Source of the DNA: Novipirellula aureliae
Lineage (GTDB): Bacteria; Planctomycetota; Planctomycetia; Pirellulales; Pirellulaceae
NCBI RefSeq assembly: GCF_007860185.1
Contig: NZ_SJPY01000001.1
Span: 457,132-521,131, forward strand
Length of the DNA: 64,000 bases
Reading direction: 5' to 3'
The translations under genes were made by a program, and so were the position numbers. The notes under the pieces were generated by a model. The model was given only the letters and a program-made list of their open reading frames with translations. It was not told the origin of the DNA and ran no database searches. This document shows positions 36,184-43,988 of this stretch, one piece after another; the stretch's first letter is position 1, and each line of letters begins with the position of its first letter.

Positions 36184-36545
36184 AGAGACGCGGCTATTTG
36201 AGGGATGTTGGATGTTTGGGGGGCGGAAGTCGCCAAGACTTGCGGATTTTCAGGATCGTTGCGGGTCTAGTTTGACAAATTTTCGCTCTCAGCGGCACCC
36301 AAGTATTTTAGAGTGAAAAAGGCAAACATTTCGATCCTTATAACTGGCAAAACCGTTTTTTGCGACTAAAGTCCTTAAATTAACCATCCAGCGCTGCTTG
36401 CCGGAGCAACAAGTCGTAACTAGCATGGACGGTTGATGAAATAGGTGCCCTGGCTTCCAAAACACGCAGAAAGCTGGGAATTCGCATGCTCACCTGTGTA
36501 AACCGCACGTAACCCATACCGTCTTCGTATGGAGGAGACAGCTTT
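36184..36545. other. Divergent region between the sensor kinase and the SHD1 protein gene
   Basis: About 360 bp with no gene I can support. It must hold both divergent promoters, but I see no clear -35/-10 pair. Confidence 0.3.
36531..36536 (+). promoter_or_regulatory. Shine-Dalgarno of the SHD1 protein gene
   Basis: GGAGGA, 9 nt before ATG 36546; one of the strongest sites in the window, suggesting high expression. Confidence 0.7.
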
Positions 36546-38375
36546 ATGAACCGCACGGCCCGAACCATTTTCCGCTTTAGTACCGTTGGTACGCTCACGT
36601 TAATCTTGGGCATCAGCCCGGCATCGGCAGGCTGGCTTCTACATCATATGCGATGTGGCTCACGTGCCAACGAGTGCTGCGAGCCGATTGTATGTTGCCC
36701 TCCTGCACCGGTATGCTGTCCAGCACCGGTCGTTTGCTGTCCCCCGCCCGTCGTTGGCAATTCCTGTGATTACGGCGTGGTTGACATGGGTGTGGTCGAT
36801 TATGGAGCTGTCGATAGGAGCATGGCAGTACCGAGTGGCGAAGTGATTTACGATTCTCAGCCGCTGCCATCCGCTCCTTCACAAGAGAGTGAGATTCCGT
36901 CCAACCAGCAAAATGAATTTGAAAGTTCTAGCGACAGCGATTCGGCTCCACCATCGCCTTTCGAAGAGCAAGCGGCTCAATCCGAGACGCCTGCGGACAA
37001 TACGGAAATGGAAGCTTCGGCCACAGAGCCGGACGTAGATCCGGAAACGGACTCGCCTTCGTCTCCATCGACCGAAGAACCGGCGGCGGATGATTTGTTT
37101 GGCGGTGCTGAGATGGAAGTTGAGCCCGAAATGGAAAGCCCTTCGCTGGACGAACCGGTCGCGGAGCCAGACAATTCTGATGACCTATTCGGCAATCCAC
37201 CTGCGGATGAGATGCCCGAATCCGTCATGCCCGAAACCGAGATGCCCGAAGCTGAGATGCCTGAAACCGAGATGCCTGAAACCGAGATGCCCGAAGCGGA
37301 GATGCCCGAAGCGGAGATGCCTGAATCCGTCATGCCCGAGCCCGTCATGCCCGAACCTGCGTTTCCTGAATCGGAAGGTGACAGCGGCATGGATGACTTG
37401 TTCGGCAACCCAGCCGACAACGAGGCACCGGCAAACAGCGGTGGCTCGGATGATTTGTTCGGCGATCCCCCCGCTGGAAATGAAGCCCCAGCCGACGGCG
37501 GTGGCATGGACGATTTGTTCGGCGATCCCCCCGCTGGAAATGAAGCCCCAGCCGACGGCGGTGGCATGGACGATTTGTTCGGCGATCCCCCCGCTGGAAA
37601 TGAAGCCCCAACCGATGGCGGTGGCATGGACGATTTGTTCGGCGATCCGCCTGCTGGAAATGAAGTCCCAACCGATGGCGGTGGCATGGACGATTTGTTC
37701 GGCGATCCGCCTGCTGGAAATGAAGCCCCAGCCGACGGCGGTGGCATGGACGATTTGTTCGGCGATCCGCCTGCAGTCGAAGAAGTTCCAACCGATGGCG
37801 GTGGCATGGACGATTTGTTCGGTGATCCGCCTGCAGTCGAAGAAGTTCCAACCGATGGCGGTGGCATGGACGATTTGTTCGGTGATCCGCCTGCAGTCGA
37901 AGAAGTCCCAACCGATGGCGGTGGCCTGGACGATTTGTTCGGTGATCCACCCGCCGTCGAAGAAGCACCAGCCGATGGCGGTGTGGACGACCTATTTGGA
38001 ATGCCGACGTCAAGCGATGATTCCGGTGACTTCGACGATCTATTTGGTCGGAGCGACCGTGAAGCCGATTCAGACCAAATGACTCAACGAGACTCGCGTC
38101 GTATGGGTGAGAGATTGGTTGTCACTGAAAAGCAATTTCCGCCTCACTTCTCGCTGCAAGAAACCTCGGTGCGAGTTTGGATCGACAACACCTCCACCTT
38201 CCGAACCGAAGGTCGTTTGATTGAAATTTATGATGGTTTCGTACGCTTGCGAAAGACCAACGGAAAGACTTGCTCGGTTCCAATGTCACGAATGTGCGAT
38301 GCGGACCGTGCATATGTTGAATCGATCAAAAACCAGATCGAAACGTCACGCGTAGCGATGTTGACTAGCAAGTAA
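36546..38375 (+). CDS. Secreted repeat protein with Cys-rich N-terminus, DDLFG repeats and SHD1 domain
   Basis: 609 aa. A signal peptide (about 1-28, ...ILGISPASAG) is followed by a Cys/Pro segment (ECCEPIVCCPPAPVCCPA). Next is an acidic Ser/Glu/Pro region with a five-residue MPE(S/T/A/P)xM repeat (about 217-275), then nine near-identical 20-residue units beginning DDLFGDPP. DDLFG occurs 14 times in all. The C-terminus (about 541-605, VRVWIDNTSTFRTEGRLIEI, DGFVRLRKTNGK, PMSRMCDADRAYV) is an SHD1 domain (SLA1 homology domain 1), known from planctomycete and eukaryotic proteins; in yeast Sla1 it binds NPFxD endocytic signals. The repeats may be spacer or ligands for such a domain. Function unknown. 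Confidence 0.85.
   Translation: MNRTARTIFRFSTVGTLTLILGISPASAGWLLHHMRCGSRANECCEPIVCCPPAPVCCPAPVVCCPPPVVGNSCDYGVVDMGVVDYGAVDRSMAVPSGEVIYDSQPLPSAPSQESEIPSNQQNEFESSSDSDSAPPSPFEEQAAQSETPADNTEMEASATEPDVDPETDSPSSPSTEEPAADDLFGGAEMEVEPEMESPSLDEPVAEPDNSDDLFGNPPADEMPESVMPETEMPEAEMPETEMPETEMPEAEMPEAEMPESVMPEPVMPEPAFPESEGDSGMDDLFGNPADNEAPANSGGSDDLFGDPPAGNEAPADGGGMDDLFGDPPAGNEAPADGGGMDDLFGDPPAGNEAPTDGGGMDDLFGDPPAGNEVPTDGGGMDDLFGDPPAGNEAPADGGGMDDLFGDPPAVEEVPTDGGGMDDLFGDPPAVEEVPTDGGGMDDLFGDPPAVEEVPTDGGGLDDLFGDPPAVEEAPADGGVDDLFGMPTSSDDSGDFDDLFGRSDREADSDQMTQRDSRRMGERLVVTEKQFPPHFSLQETSVRVWIDNTSTFRTEGRLIEIYDGFVRLRKTNGKTCSVPMSRMCDADRAYVESIKNQIETSRVAMLTSK
37441..37980 (+). repeat. Nine 60-bp tandem repeats inside the SHD1 protein gene
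   Basis: Exact 60-bp period encoding 20-aa units (DDLFGDPPAGNEAPADGGGM and variants). Copies fall in two subtypes, (A)GNEAP/VP in the first five and (A)VEEVP in the last four, suggesting stepwise duplication. Antisense frames across it are artefacts. Confidence 0.95.
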
Positions 38376-38398
38376 GCTCGGATCCGAGTTTCGAACGC

Positions 38399-38440
38399 AA
38401 ACCGAACGGATGACAAAATCGCTTGTCCGTTCGGTTTTTT
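38399..38440 (+). terminator. Rho-independent terminator of the SHD1 protein gene
   Basis: ACCGAACGGA (38401-38410) and TCCGTTCGGT (38426-38435) form a perfect 10-bp stem with a 15-nt loop, followed by TTTTTG. It lies 24 bp past the stop codon. Confidence 0.85.
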
Positions 38441-38726
38441 GTTGCCATCGCCTAAAGATGCTGAGGGAAGCCTGAAGTCGAATCCTCCAGCGAGTGGGAA
38501 TTCGCGATTCAGCTGTGAGATCATTTGCGAGACAACCCGCAGGCGGCGGTCCGATTTGAAACGGCGAAATTACGGAGATGGCGGAACGGTCAAGGCGGTT
38601 TTGAGACAATACGAGGCTGACAAGGCGGTCTTTCTGTCTCATTTGCTCGACCAGAATCCATCCGCTTGATTTTGGTATACTCGATATCTCGGCAACTCTT
38701 TTCCACTACCTCTCGATCTGAATGCT
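38441..38726. other. Spacer before the pseudokinase gene
   Basis: No gene seen. TATACT (38676-38681) is a plausible -10 element about 45 bp before the start codon, with no matching -35 at normal distance. Confidence 0.3.
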
Positions 38727-40355
38727 ATGCCCCGCAGTCGTTTAGGCCCTTTGGCAATCGAAGCAAAACTTGGCGATTTTCCGTCGCAAAGTTGTGTTTG
38801 GCGAGCGATTCACGTCAAACTCAAACGGTCGGTCGCCGTCAAAGTCTTTTCGTCTCCCTTTGGTGCGACCCCCGAGGTTAGGACCGACTTCGCATCGGAA
38901 TGGGAAACGTTGAAAACCCTTTCTCATCCTGCGCTCGTTCGATGCTACGGAGGTGGTTTCGAAAACAACGACGCCTACTTGGCCTACGAGCTTGTTGATG
39001 GTGAAACGTTGGCTTCCCATTTGGAGCGGAAATCGAGGATGTCGTGGGAATCGGTTCTCGAACTGGCCGAACCGCTCGTTGATGCTCTACGATATCTCCA
39101 CGAGCATTCAATCCAATATGCGGCAATCCAGCCGGATAAAATCATGATCGCTGGACTCAGCCCGATTCTGATTGATACTCGAGTCAATCGGTTTGGCACC
39201 AGTATGAAAACATCACGTCCACCGACCGTTCAAGAGATCGCACTGCGCCCACCCGAACTACTTCGAGATCCTGCATTGGTTAGTAACCGATCGGACCTTT
39301 ATTCGCTCGGGGCCACATTGTACTTTGCCTTGACCGGGCGGATGCCAATCCAAGGAGAGACGGTCGAAGAGGTGATGGAGAATGTTGCCAATCAAAAGCC
39401 GGTTTCGCCGGCATCCTTGGTAATGGATTGTCCGGTTTGGCTCGACAAGCTGATTATGCAACTATTGGAAAAAGACCCTGCCAAGCGTCCCTTTGGAGCA
39501 CCAGCGGTGACGTTGGCGTTGGCAGAAGTGCGTCGCAGAAGCATGTCTAAAACCGGGGTGGCCGAACATGCGTCGAGCGGTTTTAGTCCGCTCAGCGTGA
39601 CCGATCAAAAGGATCGAGATGAAGCGAGAACGTTGCTCGGACGACACTTGGTTCGCGAACAAGCGATCCCCGATGCCACCGTTTGGCATGACAAACCGTG
39701 GGTCCTGGTTGGAGCGCTCGTCATGATTCTCGGGTTGTTGGCTTATTTGGTTTGGCCTCTTAGCGAAAATCAAATGCGCTCTCGCGCCGAGGAATTGTTG
39801 ACACGAGATACCCAATCATCGCTCAATCAAGCCAAAGTCAATTTCCTGCGTCCGATGCTCAATCGGTTCCCCGATGGAGAACACGCCGATTGGGCGGCAG
39901 AACAGATTGATCGCGTCGATATGCTGCAGGCGGAACACGCTTTATCAGTCAAGCTAAAACGAAATTTGCCGATCCGAAACGAAGGCGAACGCTTGCTAGC
40001 GGAGGCACAAAAATTTGAGCGATTCGGTGATACCGCAACCGCACTCGATCAATATCGAAGCATGTTGACGCTACTCGGCGATGACGAGAAGTATCGACCC
40101 TATGTCAATTTGGCCCGCCGACAAATCGCCAAGATTGAAACCCAATCGGTTGCCAAAGATGAGGCGGCGATCATGATCCAAGCAAAACTTGACCAAGCCG
40201 ATCAATCGATGCTGCGTGGCAATGTCGTTGCGGCAAGAGAAATTTGGTATAGCATTATCGATCTTTATAGAAATAACGCCAACGTCGCACCGCTTGTGGA
40301 GAAAGCTCAAACGCGAATTCGCGAAAACCAAACCCCATCGGATACCAATGAATGA
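38727..40355 (+). CDS. Membrane-anchored pseudokinase (inactive Ser/Thr kinase fold)
   Basis: 542 aa. The kinase fold is recognisable (VAVKVF lysine, LSHPALVRCYGG, AYELVDGETLASHL, ALRPPELL, RSDLYSLGATLYFALTG, EKDPAKRP). The catalytic residues are gone: the HRDIKPxN loop is YAAIQPDK with Ala for Asp, DFG is replaced by IDTR, and the glycine loop is degenerate (LGDFPSQSCVW). It should therefore be a scaffold or regulator. A single helix (WVLVGALVMILGLLAYLVW, about 325-343) precedes an extracytoplasmic helical, TPR-like part (about 350-542). It overlaps the next small membrane gene by 8 bp (ATGAATGA). Confidence 0.85.
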   Translation: MPRSRLGPLAIEAKLGDFPSQSCVWRAIHVKLKRSVAVKVFSSPFGATPEVRTDFASEWETLKTLSHPALVRCYGGGFENNDAYLAYELVDGETLASHLERKSRMSWESVLELAEPLVDALRYLHEHSIQYAAIQPDKIMIAGLSPILIDTRVNRFGTSMKTSRPPTVQEIALRPPELLRDPALVSNRSDLYSLGATLYFALTGRMPIQGETVEEVMENVANQKPVSPASLVMDCPVWLDKLIMQLLEKDPAKRPFGAPAVTLALAEVRRRSMSKTGVAEHASSGFSPLSVTDQKDRDEARTLLGRHLVREQAIPDATVWHDKPWVLVGALVMILGLLAYLVWPLSENQMRSRAEELLTRDTQSSLNQAKVNFLRPMLNRFPDGEHADWAAEQIDRVDMLQAEHALSVKLKRNLPIRNEGERLLAEAQKFERFGDTATALDQYRSMLTLLGDDEKYRPYVNLARRQIAKIETQSVAKDEAAIMIQAKLDQADQSMLRGNVVAAREIWYSIIDLYRNNANVAPLVEKAQTRIRENQTPSDTNE

Positions 40356-40662
40356 ATCGCAAGCTAGTTCCATTGGTAAGGTAGGAACCGAATCAGTGAT
40401 CGAAGCCAAATTGGCGAATCAAGATTCGGTGACGACCGCAGCGGCATCCGAAAGCTATCTGCAAAGCCGGATGGCGGTACTCGGTATGCTGTTTCTGGTC
40501 ACTGGAGCTCTCGGAATACCGCTATTGTGGATGAACAAACGTTTTTCAACACGCGAGCGAGTCGTATGGGCGGTTGTCGTATCGATTTACACCGCCGCAC
40601 TGCTCTACTTCACCTACATCCTATGCATGTGGAGTTATCACCGAATCGTTGGGATCGCTTAG
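40348..40662 (+). CDS. Small two-helix membrane protein coupled to the pseudokinase
   Basis: 104 aa, unrecognised. A polar N-terminal half (MNESQASSIGKVGTESVIE) precedes two membrane helices (MAVLGMLFLVTGALGIPLLW, about 49-68, and VVWAVVVSIYTAALLYFTYI, about 77-96). Its ATG overlaps the stop of the pseudokinase gene (ATGAATGA), so translation is likely coupled and a shared complex is plausible. Confidence 0.72.
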   Translation: MNESQASSIGKVGTESVIEAKLANQDSVTTAAASESYLQSRMAVLGMLFLVTGALGIPLLWMNKRFSTRERVVWAVVVSIYTAALLYFTYILCMWSYHRIVGIA

Positions 40663-41036
40663 GCTTGACCGTCGTAGCGGAAGCTGTCGAGATCTCCGCT
40701 CTTTTTTTTGGGGGGACGAGACTCACTAGACGAGACTCACTGGACGAGGCTTTTTGGACGAGGCTTTTTGGACGAAGCTGAATCGTCCACTTCGACGCGG
40801 AAGGAAGGAGTGACTCCTGGCGATAGCAGAATCGTTTCTCCGAAACCATTCGCCGGATCGACCGCGAATGGGAGGTTTAGTTGTTGGCAGTCGTTGCGAA
40901 CCTCCCTCGGCTCTCCAAGCGGAAAGCGTTTACGGTTAGGAAGCGAAGACGGGATCGATTCGATCCATGGATACTATCCGAGATGGCGATCGGAGCGAGA
41001 GCGCCGCCTCAAGGCTTGCTGAAAAGCAACAGCGTG
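40663..41036. repeat. Spacer with a 14-bp tandem repeat
   Basis: About 370 bp without a gene. GACGAGACTCACTA-type units of 14 bp recur from 40715 to 40780: two of the form GACGAGACTCACT(A/G), two of the form GACGAGGCTTTTTG, and a partial GACGAAGCTG. A T8 tract stands at about 40702-40709. It is the downstream end of both neighbouring genes. Confidence 0.7.
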
Positions 41037-42266
41037 CTATGCGTGCACGGTTTCGAGTTTTTCGCCTTTCGGTTGATGGATCGCGGACAAAAGCTCGCCA
41101 AACCAAGTGCAATCGATATTAAATGCTTTGCCGCCTTTGATGCGTTCGAACTCGATCGCGCGAAGTTCGTCACCCCGATCTTGGTCTTCACCGATCACAC
41201 CGCCTTCGCCAATCAACGCACAATCGACCGCCTTCTCGGCACAGCGGGCGATGAGATCGATATCTTCGGCATTGGCACGAGCCGCACGGCTGTAGTAGCC
41301 ACTTTTTTGAATCAAGGTTTTTTCGGCACCAATCAACTTGGCAAATTGTTTACCGAACCATTTCCCAGGGTTCACACTATCGAGCTTGTAATGACCGAAG
41401 GCGTCCTTGGGGACTTCCTTACCACGTGATTCCATTTCTTCGACGATCGTGTCGACGCCTGCGCCTTCCGAGATAAAAATGTTCACGCAGTCGAACTCAT
41501 CCATCACTTTTCGAAGTCGTTCTGCTTCACTATCCAAATTGAAGTGCATTTCGGGCACGTAAACCCCATGGACCTCTTTTCGTTCGCGACTCAAGCCTGT
41601 TTCAGGCAAAAAGTCGAGCGCTTCGAGCCGTTCGCGATATTTTTCAGCTGTCGCTGCGGTCAACCATCCGCAATTGCGTCCCATCACCTCATGCACGATC
41701 AACATGCGTGGATTGGCGTTGTGTTCGGCAACCACATTTTCGAAGAACCGAGCACCCTGTTCCGCAGCCGTCCAAGCGCCGAGGCTTTGACGAATGGGAA
41801 TCACATCATTGTCGATCGTCTTCGGCAAACCGACGACGGTCAACTCATAATCATTCTTCGCCAGGAATGCAGCTAAATCCGCTGCCGTCGTATTTGTATC
41901 ATCGCCGCCGATTGTATGCAGGACATCGACACGGTCACGGCGTAATTGCTCAGCAGCGACTTCAAGTGGATCATCGCCGGGCTGAACCAATTGCCGTTTC
42001 ACACAATCATCGATGTTGGTCAACTTGACACGGCTATTTCCGATCGGACTGCCACCATGTTGGTGCAACACCTTTGCCTTATCACGGATCGCTTGAGTCA
42101 CCAAAAAACTGTCGCCGAGTAGCAATCCTTTGTACCCTGAGCGGTAGCACAAAATCTCGACCTCGGGTGCCTTTTCGGTATAACTCTCGATCAAGGCGCC
42201 GATAGCGGACGACAAGCAAGGCGCGAGGCCCCCTGCGGTAAGGATTCCAACTCGTTTGACAGACAT
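41037..42266 (-). CDS. pfp: 6-phosphofructokinase, PPi-dependent type
   Basis: 409 aa. Phosphorylates fructose 6-phosphate reversibly with pyrophosphate. The PFK fold begins KRVGILTAGGLAPCLSSAI. The nucleotide loop reads GGDDTNTTA, with Asp where ATP enzymes have Gly, and the catalytic motif is PKTIDND (Lys where ATP enzymes have Gly). Both are marks of PPi dependence. EVMGRNCGWLT and the C-terminal substrate region are present. It is transcribed away from the mannose-1-phosphate gene, with a shared 560-bp upstream region. Confidence 0.93.
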   Translation of the reverse strand: MSVKRVGILTAGGLAPCLSSAIGALIESYTEKAPEVEILCYRSGYKGLLLGDSFLVTQAIRDKAKVLHQHGGSPIGNSRVKLTNIDDCVKRQLVQPGDDPLEVAAEQLRRDRVDVLHTIGGDDTNTTAADLAAFLAKNDYELTVVGLPKTIDNDVIPIRQSLGAWTAAEQGARFFENVVAEHNANPRMLIVHEVMGRNCGWLTAATAEKYRERLEALDFLPETGLSRERKEVHGVYVPEMHFNLDSEAERLRKVMDEFDCVNIFISEGAGVDTIVEEMESRGKEVPKDAFGHYKLDSVNPGKWFGKQFAKLIGAEKTLIQKSGYYSRAARANAEDIDLIARCAEKAVDCALIGEGGVIGEDQDRGDELRAIEFERIKGGKAFNIDCTWFGELLSAIHQPKGEKLETVHA

Positions 42267-42830
42267 ATCTCTCGACTCCGATACGACGGGGAAAAAATGT
42301 GAGTTTCTATTTTCAGGAAGATCGGCGTTTTGGTAAAGGCAAAGAATCGTCCGAACGGGCTATCGAAGAGAAGATCGCCCGCACGCCGGTTCTGCGGCGT
42401 GCCAACTCGCCCTAGAAGAAGCGTTTGTGACGATTTGATGTTGAGGTCGAGGCTTTCGCCGATTTCAACGACAGCGAAAATCGGCCAAAGCTTGGACGCC
42501 AACCGTATAGCATCCGTAAAGTAGCATTTGGGCCATCCGCAATCGGACCGGATGAGCGATGGTTTTTCGGGCACTCGGCGGCTTCAGAAAACGAGGCTGA
42601 GCCGCTGCGAGATTTCTCCGACACTTCAGCGTTCAGCGGCATTCGTTTGATGATTCCCCTTTTTCGCCACGCTTGAACTCCCGTCGAGTCGTCCAAGGAT
42701 CGAGCCCTACCGACGACTCGCTCCTCTGAAACTTACCCTAAACCGCTTGTCGATCCAGCTTTTCATCGTCTACGCTTGGGTGGATCCAACGACTCATTCC
42801 ACATTCACTTTTCAATGGCGGACGATTTTT
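42267..42830. other. Divergent region between pfp and the guanylyltransferase gene
   Basis: About 560 bp with no gene I can support. A perfect 8-bp stem GCACGCCG-gttctg-CGGCGTGC lies at 42381-42402. The guanylyltransferase frame is open back to 42747 but has no earlier convincing start. Confidence 0.35.
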
Positions 42831-43907
42831 ATGCTACACGCAATCATAATGGCAGGTGGTAGCGGCACTCGGTTTTGGCCCGCCAGCCGCCAGCTTCGCC
42901 CCAAACAACTGCTCAACCTGCACGGCGACCGATCGATGATCCAATCGACGCTTGACCGACTCGGAAATTTGGTGGCACCCGAGCAGCAGATGATTATTAC
43001 CGGCAAAGTGCTTGTCGATGCGATTGCCGAGCAGTTACCAGAATTGCCGAAGCAGAATATTGTCGGAGAGCCATGTCGCCGCGACACCGCCCCGTGCATC
43101 GGTTTGGCCGCTGCATTGGTGCAGCATCAAGATCCCGATGCTGTGATGGCGGTGATGCCATCGGATCATGTCATTACCTCGCCTGAACGTTTTCAAGCAG
43201 CACTCAAAACGGGTGAGAAACTGATTCAAGAGGACCCAAGCCGAATTGTCACATTCGGAATTCGCCCCGACTATCCCGCCGAATCATTCGGATATATCGA
43301 ACGAGCAATCGCGATCGAAAACAGCGAAGCTGCCGTTTTTCAAGTCAAACAGTTCCGCGAAAAGCCGAATCGAGAAACCGCTCAGGCGTATTTGGACGCA
43401 GGCACGTTCTACTGGAACGGCGGTATCTTTCTATGGAAAGCTTCCACGATCCTCAAGGCTTTGCAGGAAAACGCCCCTGAGATTTATGCTCACATCGATG
43501 CGATTGCCAAACGCATCGGCCAAGACGATTATCCCCAAGTGTTGGAGCGAGAGTTCGCTGCGATCGAAGGCAAGTCGATCGACTACGCTGTGATGGAAAC
43601 CTATCCGAACGTGGTTGTCATTGAAGCGGATTTTCCCTGGGACGATGTCGGCAGTTGGCAAGCACTATCCCGGCTGCACGAGCCAGACGAAGACGGCAAT
43701 ACGGTCGTTGGTTCCCATGTCGCCATCGACTCAAGTGGCTGTATCATCCACTCAACAGGCGAGCACACGATCGTCACCATCGGACTCGACGACATGATTG
43801 TCGTTCAAACGCCCGACGCAACCTTGGTCGCTCCAAAACACGCCGAAGAACGAGTCCGAGAAGCTGTCAAAGCCCTCGCCGAGCGCGGGCTCGATGGGTT
43901 GCTTTAG
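42831..43907 (+). CDS. manC: Mannose-1-phosphate guanylyltransferase
   Basis: 358 aa. Makes GDP-mannose from mannose 1-phosphate and GTP for polysaccharide or glycan synthesis. The signature is AIIMAGGSGTRFWPASRQ followed by RPKQLLNL, and further hallmarks are PSDHVI, FGIRPDYPAESFGYIE, FYWNGGIF and FPWDDVGSW. It lacks the C-terminal phosphomannose-isomerase half found in bifunctional enzymes. The start is ATG 42831, which places the nucleotide motif at the very N-terminus as in the family; the longer frame is rejected. Confidence 0.95.
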   Translation: MLHAIIMAGGSGTRFWPASRQLRPKQLLNLHGDRSMIQSTLDRLGNLVAPEQQMIITGKVLVDAIAEQLPELPKQNIVGEPCRRDTAPCIGLAAALVQHQDPDAVMAVMPSDHVITSPERFQAALKTGEKLIQEDPSRIVTFGIRPDYPAESFGYIERAIAIENSEAAVFQVKQFREKPNRETAQAYLDAGTFYWNGGIFLWKASTILKALQENAPEIYAHIDAIAKRIGQDDYPQVLEREFAAIEGKSIDYAVMETYPNVVVIEADFPWDDVGSWQALSRLHEPDEDGNTVVGSHVAIDSSGCIIHSTGEHTIVTIGLDDMIVVQTPDATLVAPKHAEERVREAVKALAERGLDGLL

Positions 43908-43935
43908 ATCCGGTTTAGGTGCGTAAAAAAATGGG

Positions 43936-43967
43936 AGGCAAAAAGTTCAATCAAGCATATTTTGCCT
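43936..43967. terminator. Weak hairpin between convergent manC and the collagen-like gene
   Basis: AGGCAAAA (43936-43943) and TTTTGCCT (43960-43967), 16-nt loop. It could act in either direction as a weak terminator. Confidence 0.35.
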
Positions 43968-43988
43968 ATTCAGATCGGTGAGTGTTTT

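Noticed and set aside
36977-38013. Antisense and shifted open frames in the DDLFG gene
   Set aside because: Products of the 60-bp tandem repeat; the plus-strand gene has the signal peptide, Shine-Dalgarno, terminator and SHD1 domain.
38560-38640. tRNA-like start GGCGGAACGGTCAAGGCGG
   Set aside because: No anticodon or T-arm can be folded downstream.
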